64,000 nucleotides of DNA from an uncultured Bacteroides sp. (lineage in GTDB: Bacteria; Bacteroidota; Bacteroidia; Bacteroidales; Bacteroidaceae). The stretch's first letter is position 1, and each line of letters starts with the position of its first letter. The stretch lies in contig NZ_CAUCSQ010000023.1 of assembly GCF_958445495.1 (NCBI RefSeq), forward strand, positions 1 to 64,000, given 5' to 3'. Positions 33,425-41,772 of the stretch are shown one piece after another. The notes under the pieces were generated by a model. The model searched no databases. It saw only the letters and a program-made list of their open reading frames with translations, and was not told where the DNA came from. A program made the translations under genes and the position numbers.

Positions 33425-35515
33425 TCATTCTGTAGTTTTGTATTCGTCATATAATTTCTCCTGCGAGCGGAAAGGAGGGATAGCGTTCTCGTCCAGCGGC
33501 GGAATGAGAGGCAGCGTCCATGCTCTGTTGGTTCCCGTTCCGTCTACGACACGGCCTTTTACCGTATCCTGGAATCCGTAACGGACAATCCGTTTTAAGT
33601 CTGCCCGTATCTCAGGGTCGTAAACGGGAGCCAGCACTTCGATGCGGTTATCCATGTTCCGGGGCATCCAGTCTGCCGAACCGATGTAATATTTCTCCTC
33701 TCCGCCGTTGGCGAAGATAAAGATACGGGAGTGTTCGAGGTAACGGTCGATGATACCGTTGACGTATATGTTTTCGCTGACGTTCGGAACGCCTGTCACC
33801 AGAGAACAGTTGCCCCGTACTACCAGCTCTATCCGGACTCCGGCGGTCGAGGCTTCGTAGAGTTTCTCAACAAGGGGCCGGTCGGTGATGTGGTTGACTT
33901 TGGCGAGGATATACGCCTCTTTCCCCTGTTCCTTATTCTTTATCTCTTTGTTGATGAGCGCGAGCAGCCGGCTGCGCATATCGTTGGGAGAGACAATCAG
34001 TTCTTTGAACCTGACGGGCGTGTACGGCTTCTCGATGAAGTCGAATACGGCATTTACTTCCCGTACGATGGGGCGGTGGGCGGTCATGAGCGTATAGTCG
34101 GTGTACATCCGCGCATTTCCTTCGTGGAAATTTCCCGTGCTGATGCAGGCGATATCTCCGTGGCGGGTTCCTATGTGCACCAGTTTGGAATGGATCTTCA
34201 GACTCTCCACTCCGAAGATGACGTGAATCCCCGCATCCTGCATTTTCTTGCTCCAGTTGATGTTGGAAGCTTCGTCAAAACGTGCCAGCAGTTCGATGAC
34301 TACGGTAACCTTTTTTCCGTTTTTGGCTGCACATATCAGCGCTTTTACCACTTTGGAGTCTTTTGCCAGCCGGTAGAGGGTCATTTTGATTGTTTTCACC
34401 TCCTTGCTGATGGCGGCTTCGCGCAATATGCGGATGAAAGTGTCAAAGCTGTGGTAAGGGTAGTGCAGCGAGCGGTCTTTCTGCCGTATCAGGGAGAGCA
34501 GGCTCTCCGGACCGTTCAGCTCCGGCTTGAAAACGGGTTCCCAGGCGGGATATCGTAATTCGTTGTGTCCGCAGGTTGGAAATTTCATCAGGTCTTTGAA
34601 ATTGTGATACCGTCCTCCGGCTACACGGGTGTCGTTTTTGTCGATGTTCAGCCGGTCGGTCAGCTTTTTCAGCAGGTCTTTGGGAATTTGCTCGTCGTAG
34701 ACGAAACGAATCGGTTCGCCCTTTTTACGGCTTTTTACCCCTTTGGAGATTTTTTGAAGCATTCCCGTGCGCAAGTCGCTGTCGATTTCCATTTCCGCGT
34801 CTTTCGTGAATTTGAACGTGTATGCTTCATAGTCGGTGTATTTCATGCCCACAAAAATCATCGGCAGGCAATAGCGGATTACGTCGTCGAGAAACATCAG
34901 ATAGGTTTTCCCTTCCGAATCGGGAAGCTGGATGAAACGGCCGAATTCTCCGGTGGGCAGTTCGATTACCGCATAGTCTTTCTCTTTTATTTTCCCTTTT
35001 TCGTCTTTGCGGAGCAGGCGGATGGCAAGATAAATATCCTCGTCCGTCTGGTCGTCCAGCGGCCGGGTTCCGTTGAGGAAGAGCGGGTTGGTCGAACCGT
35101 TCAGCCTGTTGCGGTAAAAGGAGGTGATGAATGCTTTCTGTTCGTCCGTCATCTCCGTTTCCTTGATAACGCAAATGTCTTTTTTCTTTAATTCTTCCAT
35201 GATGGAAACGAACGTCTCTTCAAACTGGACGTAGTACCGGTTGTGCAGCTTTCCGATTTGTTTCAGTGTACGCCTGGCTATTTCCTGTTCTTTCTGCATG
35301 TTTTTGTCGGCGTATTCGACGATTCTGTTGAGAGTTGCCACCCGCACGCGGAAAAACTCGTCCAGGTTGTTCGAATAAATGCCGAGGAAAGAGAGCCGTT
35401 CCAGCAACGGTACTTCCGGGCGCGCCGCTTCAATCAGGATACGTTGGTTGAAGTACATCCAACTGATGTCACGTTCAACGTAAGGACGCTTCTTTGGGGT
35501 TGCGCTTGATTTCAT
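33425..35515 (-). CDS. ppk1: Polyphosphate kinase 1
   Basis: A 696-residue enzyme polymerising phosphate from ATP. It opens ERDISWMYFNQRILIEAA, has the SLLSLIRQKDRSLHYPYHSF DTFIRIL block and the phospholipase-D-like catalytic sites: VESLKIHSKLVHIGTRHGDI (autophosphorylated His) and IFIFANGGEEKYYIGSADWM PRNMDNRIE. Full length and intact. First gene of the ppk1-ppx pair. Its antisense long frames are coding-bias artefacts. Confidence 0.97.
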   Translation of the reverse strand: MKSSATPKKRPYVERDISWMYFNQRILIEAARPEVPLLERLSFLGIYSNNLDEFFRVRVATLNRIVEYADKNMQKEQEIARRTLKQIGKLHNRYYVQFEETFVSIMEELKKKDICVIKETEMTDEQKAFITSFYRNRLNGSTNPLFLNGTRPLDDQTDEDIYLAIRLLRKDEKGKIKEKDYAVIELPTGEFGRFIQLPDSEGKTYLMFLDDVIRYCLPMIFVGMKYTDYEAYTFKFTKDAEMEIDSDLRTGMLQKISKGVKSRKKGEPIRFVYDEQIPKDLLKKLTDRLNIDKNDTRVAGGRYHNFKDLMKFPTCGHNELRYPAWEPVFKPELNGPESLLSLIRQKDRSLHYPYHSFDTFIRILREAAISKEVKTIKMTLYRLAKDSKVVKALICAAKNGKKVTVVIELLARFDEASNINWSKKMQDAGIHVIFGVESLKIHSKLVHIGTRHGDIACISTGNFHEGNARMYTDYTLMTAHRPIVREVNAVFDFIEKPYTPVRFKELIVSPNDMRSRLLALINKEIKNKEQGKEAYILAKVNHITDRPLVEKLYEASTAGVRIELVVRGNCSLVTGVPNVSENIYVNGIIDRYLEHSRIFIFANGGEEKYYIGSADWMPRNMDNRIEVLAPVYDPEIRADLKRIVRYGFQDTVKGRVVDGTGTNRAWTLPLIPPLDENAIPPFRSQEKLYDEYKTTE

Positions 35516-35686
35516 GATGGAGATTCTATTTATTTATTTTCTGCAAAAGTATTCAAGTAAGATGTAACGGTTATAACAATATTGTTACGAACTTATTACA
35601 ATGTCAGTTTGTTATTTTTATATATCAATGGAAACACTTATATTCGCAAAAGTATTGAAACAGACTTGGTTAAAAAAATAGAAGTT

Positions 35687-36268
35687 ATGAAAACAATGAA
35701 TTATTCCCTTATTCGCATTCTCTTTGCACTTGTGATAGGTTTGGTACTGGTTATTTGGCCGAATGCCGCTGCCGGTTATATCGTCATTACGGTAGGTGTC
35801 GCTTTTCTGATTCCCGGAGTCATTAGCCTTTTAGGTTATTTCGGGCGTAAAAAATCGGAAGAGGGAGTTGCCCCCCGTTTCCCGATAGAGGGTGTCGGCA
35901 GCCTGCTTTTCGGGCTTTGGCTGATTGTGATGCCCGAATTTTTTGCGGATGTCCTGATGTTCCTGTTGGGATTTATCTTGATGATGGGAGGAGTGCAGCA
36001 AATCGCTTCCCTGTCGATGGCGCGCCGCTGGACTCCTGTTCCGGGAGCGTTTTACCTGGTTCCGTCCCTGATTCTGATTGCGGGGATTGTCGCCTTGTTC
36101 AATCCGACAGGAGCGCGTAACACCGCCTTTATCATTATCGGCATCAGCAGTTTGGTCTATTCGCTTTCCGAATTGGTGAACTGGTTCAGGTTTACCCGCC
36201 GCCGTCCGAAAAATCCGGTTCCGCATCAGGAGAAGGAAAATATTGAGGATGCGAAGATTATTGAATAG
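35687..36268 (+). CDS. HdeD-like DUF308 membrane protein
   Basis: A 193-residue integral membrane protein with six predicted segments, arranged as repeated pairs (IRILFALVIGLVLVIWP, ITVGVAFLIPGVISLLGY, VGSLLFGLWLIVMPEFFA, MFLLGFILMMGGVQQIASL, FYLVPSLILIAGIVALFN, IIIGISSLVYSLSELV). The W-P-N/M-P-E endings are typical of DUF308. The start at 35687 (MKTMNYS) is chosen because the first 35 codons of the longer frame are hydrophilic and atypical. The C terminus is a charged cytoplasmic tail. HdeD helps acid resistance in E. coli; that role is not shown here. Confidence 0.85.
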   Translation: MKTMNYSLIRILFALVIGLVLVIWPNAAAGYIVITVGVAFLIPGVISLLGYFGRKKSEEGVAPRFPIEGVGSLLFGLWLIVMPEFFADVLMFLLGFILMMGGVQQIASLSMARRWTPVPGAFYLVPSLILIAGIVALFNPTGARNTAFIIIGISSLVYSLSELVNWFRFTRRRPKNPVPHQEKENIEDAKIIE

Positions 36269-36328
36269 GACAAACCTTTTTGCACGTTCGTTGTTCTATC
36301 CTGTATTAAATAATATGGAATTAATGAT

Positions 36329-36637
36329 ATGGAAAAGATGACGGATGTGCAGAAACAACTGGAGGCGGCAGCCGGAACCGGCCATTTGGTATTGGTCGTG
36401 TTCTACGCCGATTGGTCGCCTCATTATGAATGGATAGGGCCCGTGCTTCGTACTTATGAGGAAAGAACCGTAGAATTGATAAGGGTGAATACGGAAGAAA
36501 ATGGAGCGGTGGCCGACGCCCGTAATGTGGAAACGGTTCCGACTTTCCTTTTGTTGCATAAAGGCCATGAGCTATGGCGGCAGGTAGGGGAGCTTACGGT
36601 GGAGGAACTGAAAGACGTGCTGGATGATTTCAGGTGA
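36329..36637 (+). CDS. Thioredoxin-fold protein lacking active-site cysteines
   Basis: A 102-residue thioredoxin fold: LVLVVFYADW strand, then the place of WCGPCK reads W29-S-P-H-Y-E-W-I-G-P38, so both redox cysteines are gone. The cis-proline loop (NVETVPTFLLL) and final helix (LTVEELKDVLDDF) remain. It cannot act as a disulfide reductase and probably works as a chaperone, binding domain or scaffold. It follows the DUF308 gene by 60 bases on the same strand. Confidence 0.88.
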   Translation: MEKMTDVQKQLEAAAGTGHLVLVVFYADWSPHYEWIGPVLRTYEERTVELIRVNTEENGAVADARNVETVPTFLLLHKGHELWRQVGELTVEELKDVLDDFR

Positions 36638-36744
36638 GCCGGTTGTAATCTTTTATTGATGTTGCCGGATAAGCCTGCCTCTTTCTTCGAGACAGAAATC
36701 CTGTTTTGTAAAATGCTGATATTCAATATCCTATTCGACCGGGT

Positions 36745-36832
36745 CGTTCCTTTAAAAGAAACGGGTGTTTCCTTTTAAAGGAAACACCTGTTCGACACCG
36801 AGAAACGATTGTTTCCTTTTAAAGGAACAACC
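36745..36832. repeat. Three tandem palindromes with TTCCTTTTAAAGGAA core
   Basis: Palindromes at 36745-36763 (CGTTCCTTTAAAAGAAACG), 36764-36788 (GGTGTTTCCTTT / AAAGGAAACACC, nearly perfect) and 36808-36832 (TTGTTTCC / GGAACAA) share one core. They lie between the convergent thioredoxin-like and phosphodiesterase genes. They could be stacked hairpins ending both transcripts or protein-binding sites; no T-run follows. Confidence 0.6.
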
Positions 36833-36876
36833 GGGGGCTTTCAACCCGGATATTCGATGGTTGGAAACTCTTCCCG

Positions 36877-37644
36877 TTATCTATTATTTTTTACTGTTTC
36901 CTGCAAAATCAACGGCTCGTTGGTAGTGATGAAATCTACTTTACGGTCCATCAGCCATTTCATCTCGTCCGCGTCGTCGATGGTCCACACATTGACCTTT
37001 AAACCGAGGTCATGGGCTTCTTTTATCCATTCCGGATGTTTCTTTATCACTCCCATGTGATAGTCAAGGCCGGCAGCGCCGAGTTCTTTCAGTTCTTTGG
37101 GAGACAGCTCTCCGTTCAGGTAGAATACGGGCGTCCCGGCGGGAGCCAGGCGAATCAGTTCTTTCATCGCATGCAAGGAAAAAGTGATGTATTCCATCCG
37201 GTCTTCCAGTCCCGTTTTCTTTACCAGGGCGAGAATTCCCTCTACGGCTTTGGTTTCGCGTTTCTTGCTGTTAAGCGCTTTCAGTTCGAGAATCAGCCGG
37301 GTAGAACATTTTTTCCCGGCTTCCAGGTATTGTTCCAGACTGGGCAGGTTTTCTCCGTTAGATAGTTTGAGCCCCGTCAGCGCATCTCCTTTGGAATACT
37401 CCATCGGCCTCATTTTATATACAGGGTCATGGTTGACTACCAGTTTGTTGTCCTTGGTAAGCCATACGTCAAATTCCGAACCGTAACATCCGATGGAGTC
37501 CGCTTTCAGAAGTGATGAAATACTGTTCTGGGAAGCTCCCGGAGTTTTCCAAAAACCGCGGTGGGCAATCACTTTAGTCTGCGCCTGCATGCAGCAGGCA
37601 ACCATTAGCAAGGCAGAAGCCATCATCATTTTCTTTAAACTCAT
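36877..37644 (-). CDS. Glycerophosphodiester phosphodiesterase family protein, secreted
   Basis: A 255-residue GDPD TIM-barrel. A signal peptide (MSLKKMMMASALLMVACCMQA, cleavage near QAQ-TK) directs export. Catalytic residues are visible: VIAHRGFW (His-Arg), SEFDVWLTKDNKLVVNHDP (Glu-x-Asp and His) and LILELK. The C-terminal VNVWTIDDADEMKWLMDRKV DFITTNEP is standard. It hydrolyses glycerophosphodiesters in the periplasm; phosphate supply next to ppk1 and ppx is a possible theme. Confidence 0.92.
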   Translation of the reverse strand: MSLKKMMMASALLMVACCMQAQTKVIAHRGFWKTPGASQNSISSLLKADSIGCYGSEFDVWLTKDNKLVVNHDPVYKMRPMEYSKGDALTGLKLSNGENLPSLEQYLEAGKKCSTRLILELKALNSKKRETKAVEGILALVKKTGLEDRMEYITFSLHAMKELIRLAPAGTPVFYLNGELSPKELKELGAAGLDYHMGVIKKHPEWIKEAHDLGLKVNVWTIDDADEMKWLMDRKVDFITTNEPLILQETVKNNR

Positions 37645-37908
37645 TTGTCTGATTTTTTAGTTTTATAGATTAAAATCGGGTTTGCCCTCAAAATTATAAA
37701 AAAGAAAATGCAAATCGGGCAATTATATGCTAATCTGCGTTAATCCCGGAGTTTTTGGAGCGGAAATGTTACGGGAAGATTAACGGGACGGCCGAATAAT
37801 CCGCCGTTTCTCCCTGTCGGGCGGGAAATCAGTTTTTCATGTGCCCTTTCTGCTGTCCTGAACCGTCCGGTCTGTAGTTTCTAACCGGTTTGTCTGCTGT
37901 CGCTTATT

Positions 37909-37996
37909 CGTTCCATAGCTGTCTCCCTTCCGTTCCACATCTGTTTCCCTTTCGTCCCACATCTGTTATCCTTCCGTTCCACAAATGTGGAACGAA
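37909..37996. repeat. Four 22-bp tandem repeats with terminal inverted repeat
   Basis: CGTTCCA/CGTCCCA starts at 37909, 37931, 37953 and 37975, exactly 22 bases apart. The unit is about CGTTCCACATCTGTTTCCCTTC. The last unit turns into TTCCACAAATGTGGAA, an inverted repeat. The 22-base (two-turn) period is iteron-like. The rest of the spacer 37645-38223 has no gene I can support. Confidence 0.65.
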
Positions 37997-38223
37997 CCGC
38001 CGATAGTATCCGGAGGTTTTGGTTTTACGTACGCCTATGACTGAAACCGGTGTTCCGGTACTTCACGGCGGGAAAGCGTATTCGGGCCGTTCCGGTGAAA
38101 ACGTTTTCAAGAAGCCGAAAAAAGGGCAAGGAATTGCCGGTTACCTCCGGAACCGGTCGTACGCGGGGGCTGTACGGTCATTTTGCGGATTGGGACTCCT
38201 GTCATTTTACTCCATATCGCTAA

Positions 38224-38292
38224 ATCTGTAATCAGGGTCATACAATCTGTAATTTGTCTACAAAGGAAATCTCTTCTTCTTCCGAACTTTGC
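38224..38292 (+). promoter_or_regulatory. Composite operator-promoter, copy C
   Basis: ATCTGTAAT at 38224 and 38245 (21 bases apart) and the 48-base module ending CGAACTTTGC at 38292. It matches copy B position for position and drives the DUF3737/MalY/EamA operon starting at 38341. Confidence 0.7.
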
Positions 38293-38340
38293 GGCAGGAA
38301 CAAGAAAATCCGAATAAACAATCCCATAAACAACTCAATT

Positions 38341-39207
38341 ATGAAACTGATTAAAGACACTCAATTCGGAGGTGAACGCCCGTTGTTCGCCTCGCATGAC
38401 TTGCACTTGGACCATGTGACTATCCTTGCCGGAGAATCCGCCATTAAGGAGTGCAGCAACATCGTCGCAACCAATTGCCGGTTTGAAGGAAACTATCCTT
38501 TCTGGCATGTACACGGCTTCACGATTGACCGCTGCTTCTTCGATGTCGGCGGCCGTTCCGCCCTGTGGTATTCCGACCACCTGAAAATGACGGATACCCG
38601 TATCGATGCCCCCAAGATGTTCCGCGAAATGACCGACATCGAAATCGAAAACGTGGAAATGACCGATGCCGACGAAGTATTCTGGCGTTGCAAGAATCTG
38701 GATATTAAAAACCTGAAACTGCACGGGGGAACTTATCCGTTCATGTTCAGCAGCCATATCCGCATCGACGGGTTGGAAAGCGACAGCAAATATGTCTTCC
38801 AGTATGTGAAGGATGTGGAGCTCCGCAATGCCCGAATCACCACGAAAGATGCTTTCTGGGAGGTGGAGAACGTGACTATTTACGATTCCGAGCTGAACGG
38901 CGAATACCTTGGCTGGCACTCGCGCAACCTGCGCCTCGTGAATTGCCACATCACCGGCGAGCAACCGCTGTGTTATGCCCATGACCTCGTATTGGAGAAC
39001 TGCACTTTCGGTCCGGACTGCGACCGCGCTTTTGAATACAGTTCGGTGCGGGCGACTGTCAAAGGTGCGATAGGCGGAGTGAAAAATCCGCGCACGGGCA
39101 GCATTACCGCCGAAAGCTACGGCGAGATTATTATCGACGGGAATATTAAAGCTCCGGGCGATTGCGAACTGAAACTTTGGGACGAATGTACTTGCTTTAG
39201 CGACTGA
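38341..39207 (+). CDS. DUF3737 family right-handed beta-helix protein
   Basis: A 288-residue DUF3737 protein made of regular ~20-residue rungs (for example NIVATNCRFEGNYPFWHVHG, DIEIENVEMTDADEVFWRCK, NLRLVNCHITGEQPLCYAHD), i.e. a beta-helix. The start MKLIKDTQFGGERPLF is canonical, so the 29 upstream in-frame codons, which overlap the promoter, are not used. No signal peptide. First gene of an operon with a MalY-type lyase (4 bases away) and an EamA exporter. Biochemical function is unknown. Confidence 0.9.
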   Translation: MKLIKDTQFGGERPLFASHDLHLDHVTILAGESAIKECSNIVATNCRFEGNYPFWHVHGFTIDRCFFDVGGRSALWYSDHLKMTDTRIDAPKMFREMTDIEIENVEMTDADEVFWRCKNLDIKNLKLHGGTYPFMFSSHIRIDGLESDSKYVFQYVKDVELRNARITTKDAFWEVENVTIYDSELNGEYLGWHSRNLRLVNCHITGEQPLCYAHDLVLENCTFGPDCDRAFEYSSVRATVKGAIGGVKNPRTGSITAESYGEIIIDGNIKAPGDCELKLWDECTCFSD

Positions 39208-39211
39208 TGCC

Positions 39212-40372
39212 ATGAGATACGATTTTGACGAACCGGTGGAACGCCGCCGCACGAACTCTTATAAATGGGACAGTGAGCCGGAAGGCGTGCTGCCGATGTG
39301 GGTGGCGGATATGGATTTTCGGACGGCTCCCTGCATCACCGGGGCTTTGCAACGGCGCGTGGCACACGGCATATTCGGTTATACCCGCGTGCCGGACGAA
39401 TATTATGACGCAGTGATAGGTTGGTTCGGCCGCCGCCACGGCTGGGAGCTGCGGCGGGAATGGATGATTTACACTTCGGGCGTTGTGCCTGCCGTGTCAG
39501 CCGTCATTAAGGCGCTGACCGTTCCGGGCGACAAGGTATTGGTACAGACACCCGTATATAATTGCTTCTTTTCGTCTGTCCGCAACAATGGATGCGAGGT
39601 GGTAAGCAGCCCTTTGCTGCAAACGGGCGATACATACCGGATAGATTTCGACGACCTGGAACGGAAAACGGCCGACGGGCGGGTACGGATACTGTTGCTC
39701 TGTAATCCGCATAACCCCGCCGGCCGCGTGTGGACGAGAGAGGAACTGGCGCGTATCGGTGAAATCTGCCTGCGCCGCGGCGTGACGGTCGTTTCGGACG
39801 AGATACATTGCGAACTGGTGTTTCCGGGACATGTTTACACGCCTTTCGCCGCGCTGTCGGACGAGTTCCGGCAACATTCCGTAACTTGTGTCTCTCCGAG
39901 CAAGGCGTTCAACATTGCAGGTTTGCAAATAGCCAATATCGTCTGCGCCGATGAAGAAATGCGCCGGAAAATCGACAAGGCAATCAACATCAATGAAGTC
40001 TGCGATGTGAATCCTTTCGGGGTGGCAGCTACCGTCGCGGCGTATAACGAGGGGGAGGAATGGCTGTCGCGACTGCTGGAATACCTGTATGGCAATTTCC
40101 TCTACATGCAGGGTTTCTGCCGGAAGTACCTGCCGGACTTCCCGGTTATGCGGTTGGAAGGGACGTATCTGGTCTGGATGGATTGCCACAGGCTGAAACG
40201 CACTTCGGAAGAGATAGAAGGATTATTGGTGAAAGATGCCGGGCTGCACCTCAATGCCGGAACGATGTACGGCGAGGCTGGCGAGGGATTTATGCGTTGG
40301 AACATCGCCTGTCCGCGTTCACGCCTGGAGGAAGGCTTGGAAAGGTTTCGGAAGTTCACCGGCAGAATGTAA
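39212..40372 (+). CDS. MalY/PatB family PLP-dependent C-S lyase
   Basis: A 386-residue fold-type I aminotransferase of the MalY/PatB (cystathionine beta-lyase) group. It has VLPMWVADMDFRTAP near the start, LLCNPHNPAGRVWTREEL, VVSDEIHCELVF (Asp contacting the PLP nitrogen) and the PLP lysine in CVSPSKAFNIAGLQ. The C-terminal FMRWNIACPRSRLEEGLERF is standard. It probably cleaves cystathionine or cysteine conjugates. The following EamA exporter suggests removal of amino acids or thiols. Confidence 0.93.
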   Translation: MRYDFDEPVERRRTNSYKWDSEPEGVLPMWVADMDFRTAPCITGALQRRVAHGIFGYTRVPDEYYDAVIGWFGRRHGWELRREWMIYTSGVVPAVSAVIKALTVPGDKVLVQTPVYNCFFSSVRNNGCEVVSSPLLQTGDTYRIDFDDLERKTADGRVRILLLCNPHNPAGRVWTREELARIGEICLRRGVTVVSDEIHCELVFPGHVYTPFAALSDEFRQHSVTCVSPSKAFNIAGLQIANIVCADEEMRRKIDKAININEVCDVNPFGVAATVAAYNEGEEWLSRLLEYLYGNFLYMQGFCRKYLPDFPVMRLEGTYLVWMDCHRLKRTSEEIEGLLVKDAGLHLNAGTMYGEAGEGFMRWNIACPRSRLEEGLERFRKFTGRM

Positions 40373-40384
40373 ACGGGAGGGGAT

Positions 40385-41317
40385 ATGGAAACTGTGAAGA
40401 GGCGGCTTGCGGTCATTACCGCCTATTTTCTCGTTTATGTGGTCTGGGGCTCTACCTATTATTTCATCGGAGTGGCGTTGAGCGGTTTTCCTCCGTTCCT
40501 GCTCGGAGCCTTGCGTTTCACGATGGCGGGACTGTTGTTGCTCGTGCTTTGCCATTGCCGTAAAGAGGCCGTTTGCCGGAAGAATCTGGTTGTCCGTTCT
40601 GCAATAAGCGGCATCGTGCTGCTCTTCATCGACATGGCGGTCATCATGCTGGCACAGCGTTATGTCAGCAGCAGCCTGGTGGCTATCGTGGCTTCTTCAA
40701 CGGCTGTCTGGATTATGCTGCTCGACGTGCCGATGTGGAAACGGAATTTCAGGAACCTGTCGGCGGCCGGCGGTATCCTGCTGGGTTTTGCGGGGGTGGG
40801 ATTGCTGTATATGGAGCAACTGGGCGGTGAAACGCGGGGCACGCACAGTGAATACGGCATCCTGCTGCTTATCGGAGGTTGCCTGTCGTGGGCTCTCGGT
40901 ACGCTTTATACGAAATACCGTTCCTGTGGGACGGAAAGCGTGAATGAGTTCGCCGGTTCCGCCTGGCAGATGTTTGCGGCGAGCCTTATGTTCTGGCTGT
41001 GCGCTTTTCTGAACGGCGATGTGCAGGCTACGGATTTCGGGGAAGTTCCCCGTAAGGCGTGGTTGTCGCTGTCATACTTGATTTTTTTCGGCTCCATCTT
41101 GGCTTACTCCGCCTATGTCTGGCTGCTGAAAGTCCGTCCGGCTACGGAGGTCGCTACGCACGCTTACGTCAATCCCGTAGTGGCGGTGATTATCGGAGCC
41201 GGTTTCGGAGGCGAACAGGTGACGGCGGTGCAATTGTCCGGGCTATTTGTCATTTTGGCAAGCGTGATGCTGGTAAACCGTAACGGCGGGGCAAAACAAA
41301 AAGGAAAACGTTCATAA
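40385..41317 (+). CDS. EamA/DMT family exporter
   Basis: A 310-residue transporter with ten predicted membrane segments in two EamA repeats (first about 8-135 with VVWGSTYYFIGVALSGFPPF, second about 158-300 with LSWALGTLYTKY and the AYSAYVWLLK-xxxx-A-T-H-A-Y-V-N-P-V motif). The end NGGAKQKGKRS is cytoplasmic. It lies 12 bases after the lyase and completes the operon. YdcZ/RhtA-like metabolite or amino-acid export is likely; the substrate is unknown. Confidence 0.92.
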   Translation: METVKRRLAVITAYFLVYVVWGSTYYFIGVALSGFPPFLLGALRFTMAGLLLLVLCHCRKEAVCRKNLVVRSAISGIVLLFIDMAVIMLAQRYVSSSLVAIVASSTAVWIMLLDVPMWKRNFRNLSAAGGILLGFAGVGLLYMEQLGGETRGTHSEYGILLLIGGCLSWALGTLYTKYRSCGTESVNEFAGSAWQMFAASLMFWLCAFLNGDVQATDFGEVPRKAWLSLSYLIFFGSILAYSAYVWLLKVRPATEVATHAYVNPVVAVIIGAGFGGEQVTAVQLSGLFVILASVMLVNRNGGAKQKGKRS

Positions 41318-41585
41318 AACCGTTTGAGGATAAACAGCCGGAATCATGCTTCCCTGCCTTGAGACTTGTTTGTAGGATGCCGTTTATGATATAAAAGTGA
41401 AAAAAAACGGCCGTTCGTTCTTTCAATCCGTTAGTTTTATACCTGTAATTCCCCTTTGATTGTAAGATGTTTCTTTTTGAATCAAAAACAATATATTATT
41501 TAACTTTTTGATATGTTTACATGCTTTTTATTGGCTTATGTCAAATAAATAGGGAATTTGTTGTCTTTATGTTATTTGTAATATG

Positions 41586-41593
41586 TATATTTG
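41586..41593 (+). promoter_or_regulatory. -7 element of the PurF-like/car operon
   Basis: TATATTTG at 41586-41593 followed by GC, with only weak -33 candidates upstream. It leaves a long leader (~175 bases) before the ATG at 41773. The upstream stretch 41318-41580 shows no gene. Confidence 0.5.
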
Positions 41594-41617
41594 CAGCCGG
41601 AATAAAAATATTGAAGT

Positions 41618-41770
41618 ATGTACAGGACAGTTCCGCCCGCCTGCCGTATCGCCGTATGTAAGGGTAAGTTTGCCGGGGAATCCGGCAAAGCCGGTAACCG
41701 GTGGAAAACGGTAAAGGCGGGACAAATGGAAAGGCAATGTGCTGATTCGCCAACAAGAAGAACGGATTAA
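41618..41770 (+). CDS. Possible 50-residue leader ORF
   Basis: A frame MYRTVPPACRIAVCKGK..., rich in Lys, Arg and Gly, fills almost the whole leader and stops 2 bases before the PurF-like ATG. The same bases have strong pairing potential (TTTGCCGG...CCGGCAAA, then CCGGTAACCGG). It could be an upstream regulatory frame, or chance. No family is recognised. Confidence 0.25.
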   Translation: MYRTVPPACRIAVCKGKFAGESGKAGNRWKTVKAGQMERQCADSPTRRTD

Positions 41771-41772
41771 AA

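Noticed and set aside
37909..37996. Possible CRISPR array
   Set aside because: The 22-base units are contiguous with no unique spacers between them and there are no cas genes.
38019..38231. 70-codon plus-strand frame before DUF3737
   Set aside because: It runs into the copy C operator and has no recognisable features.
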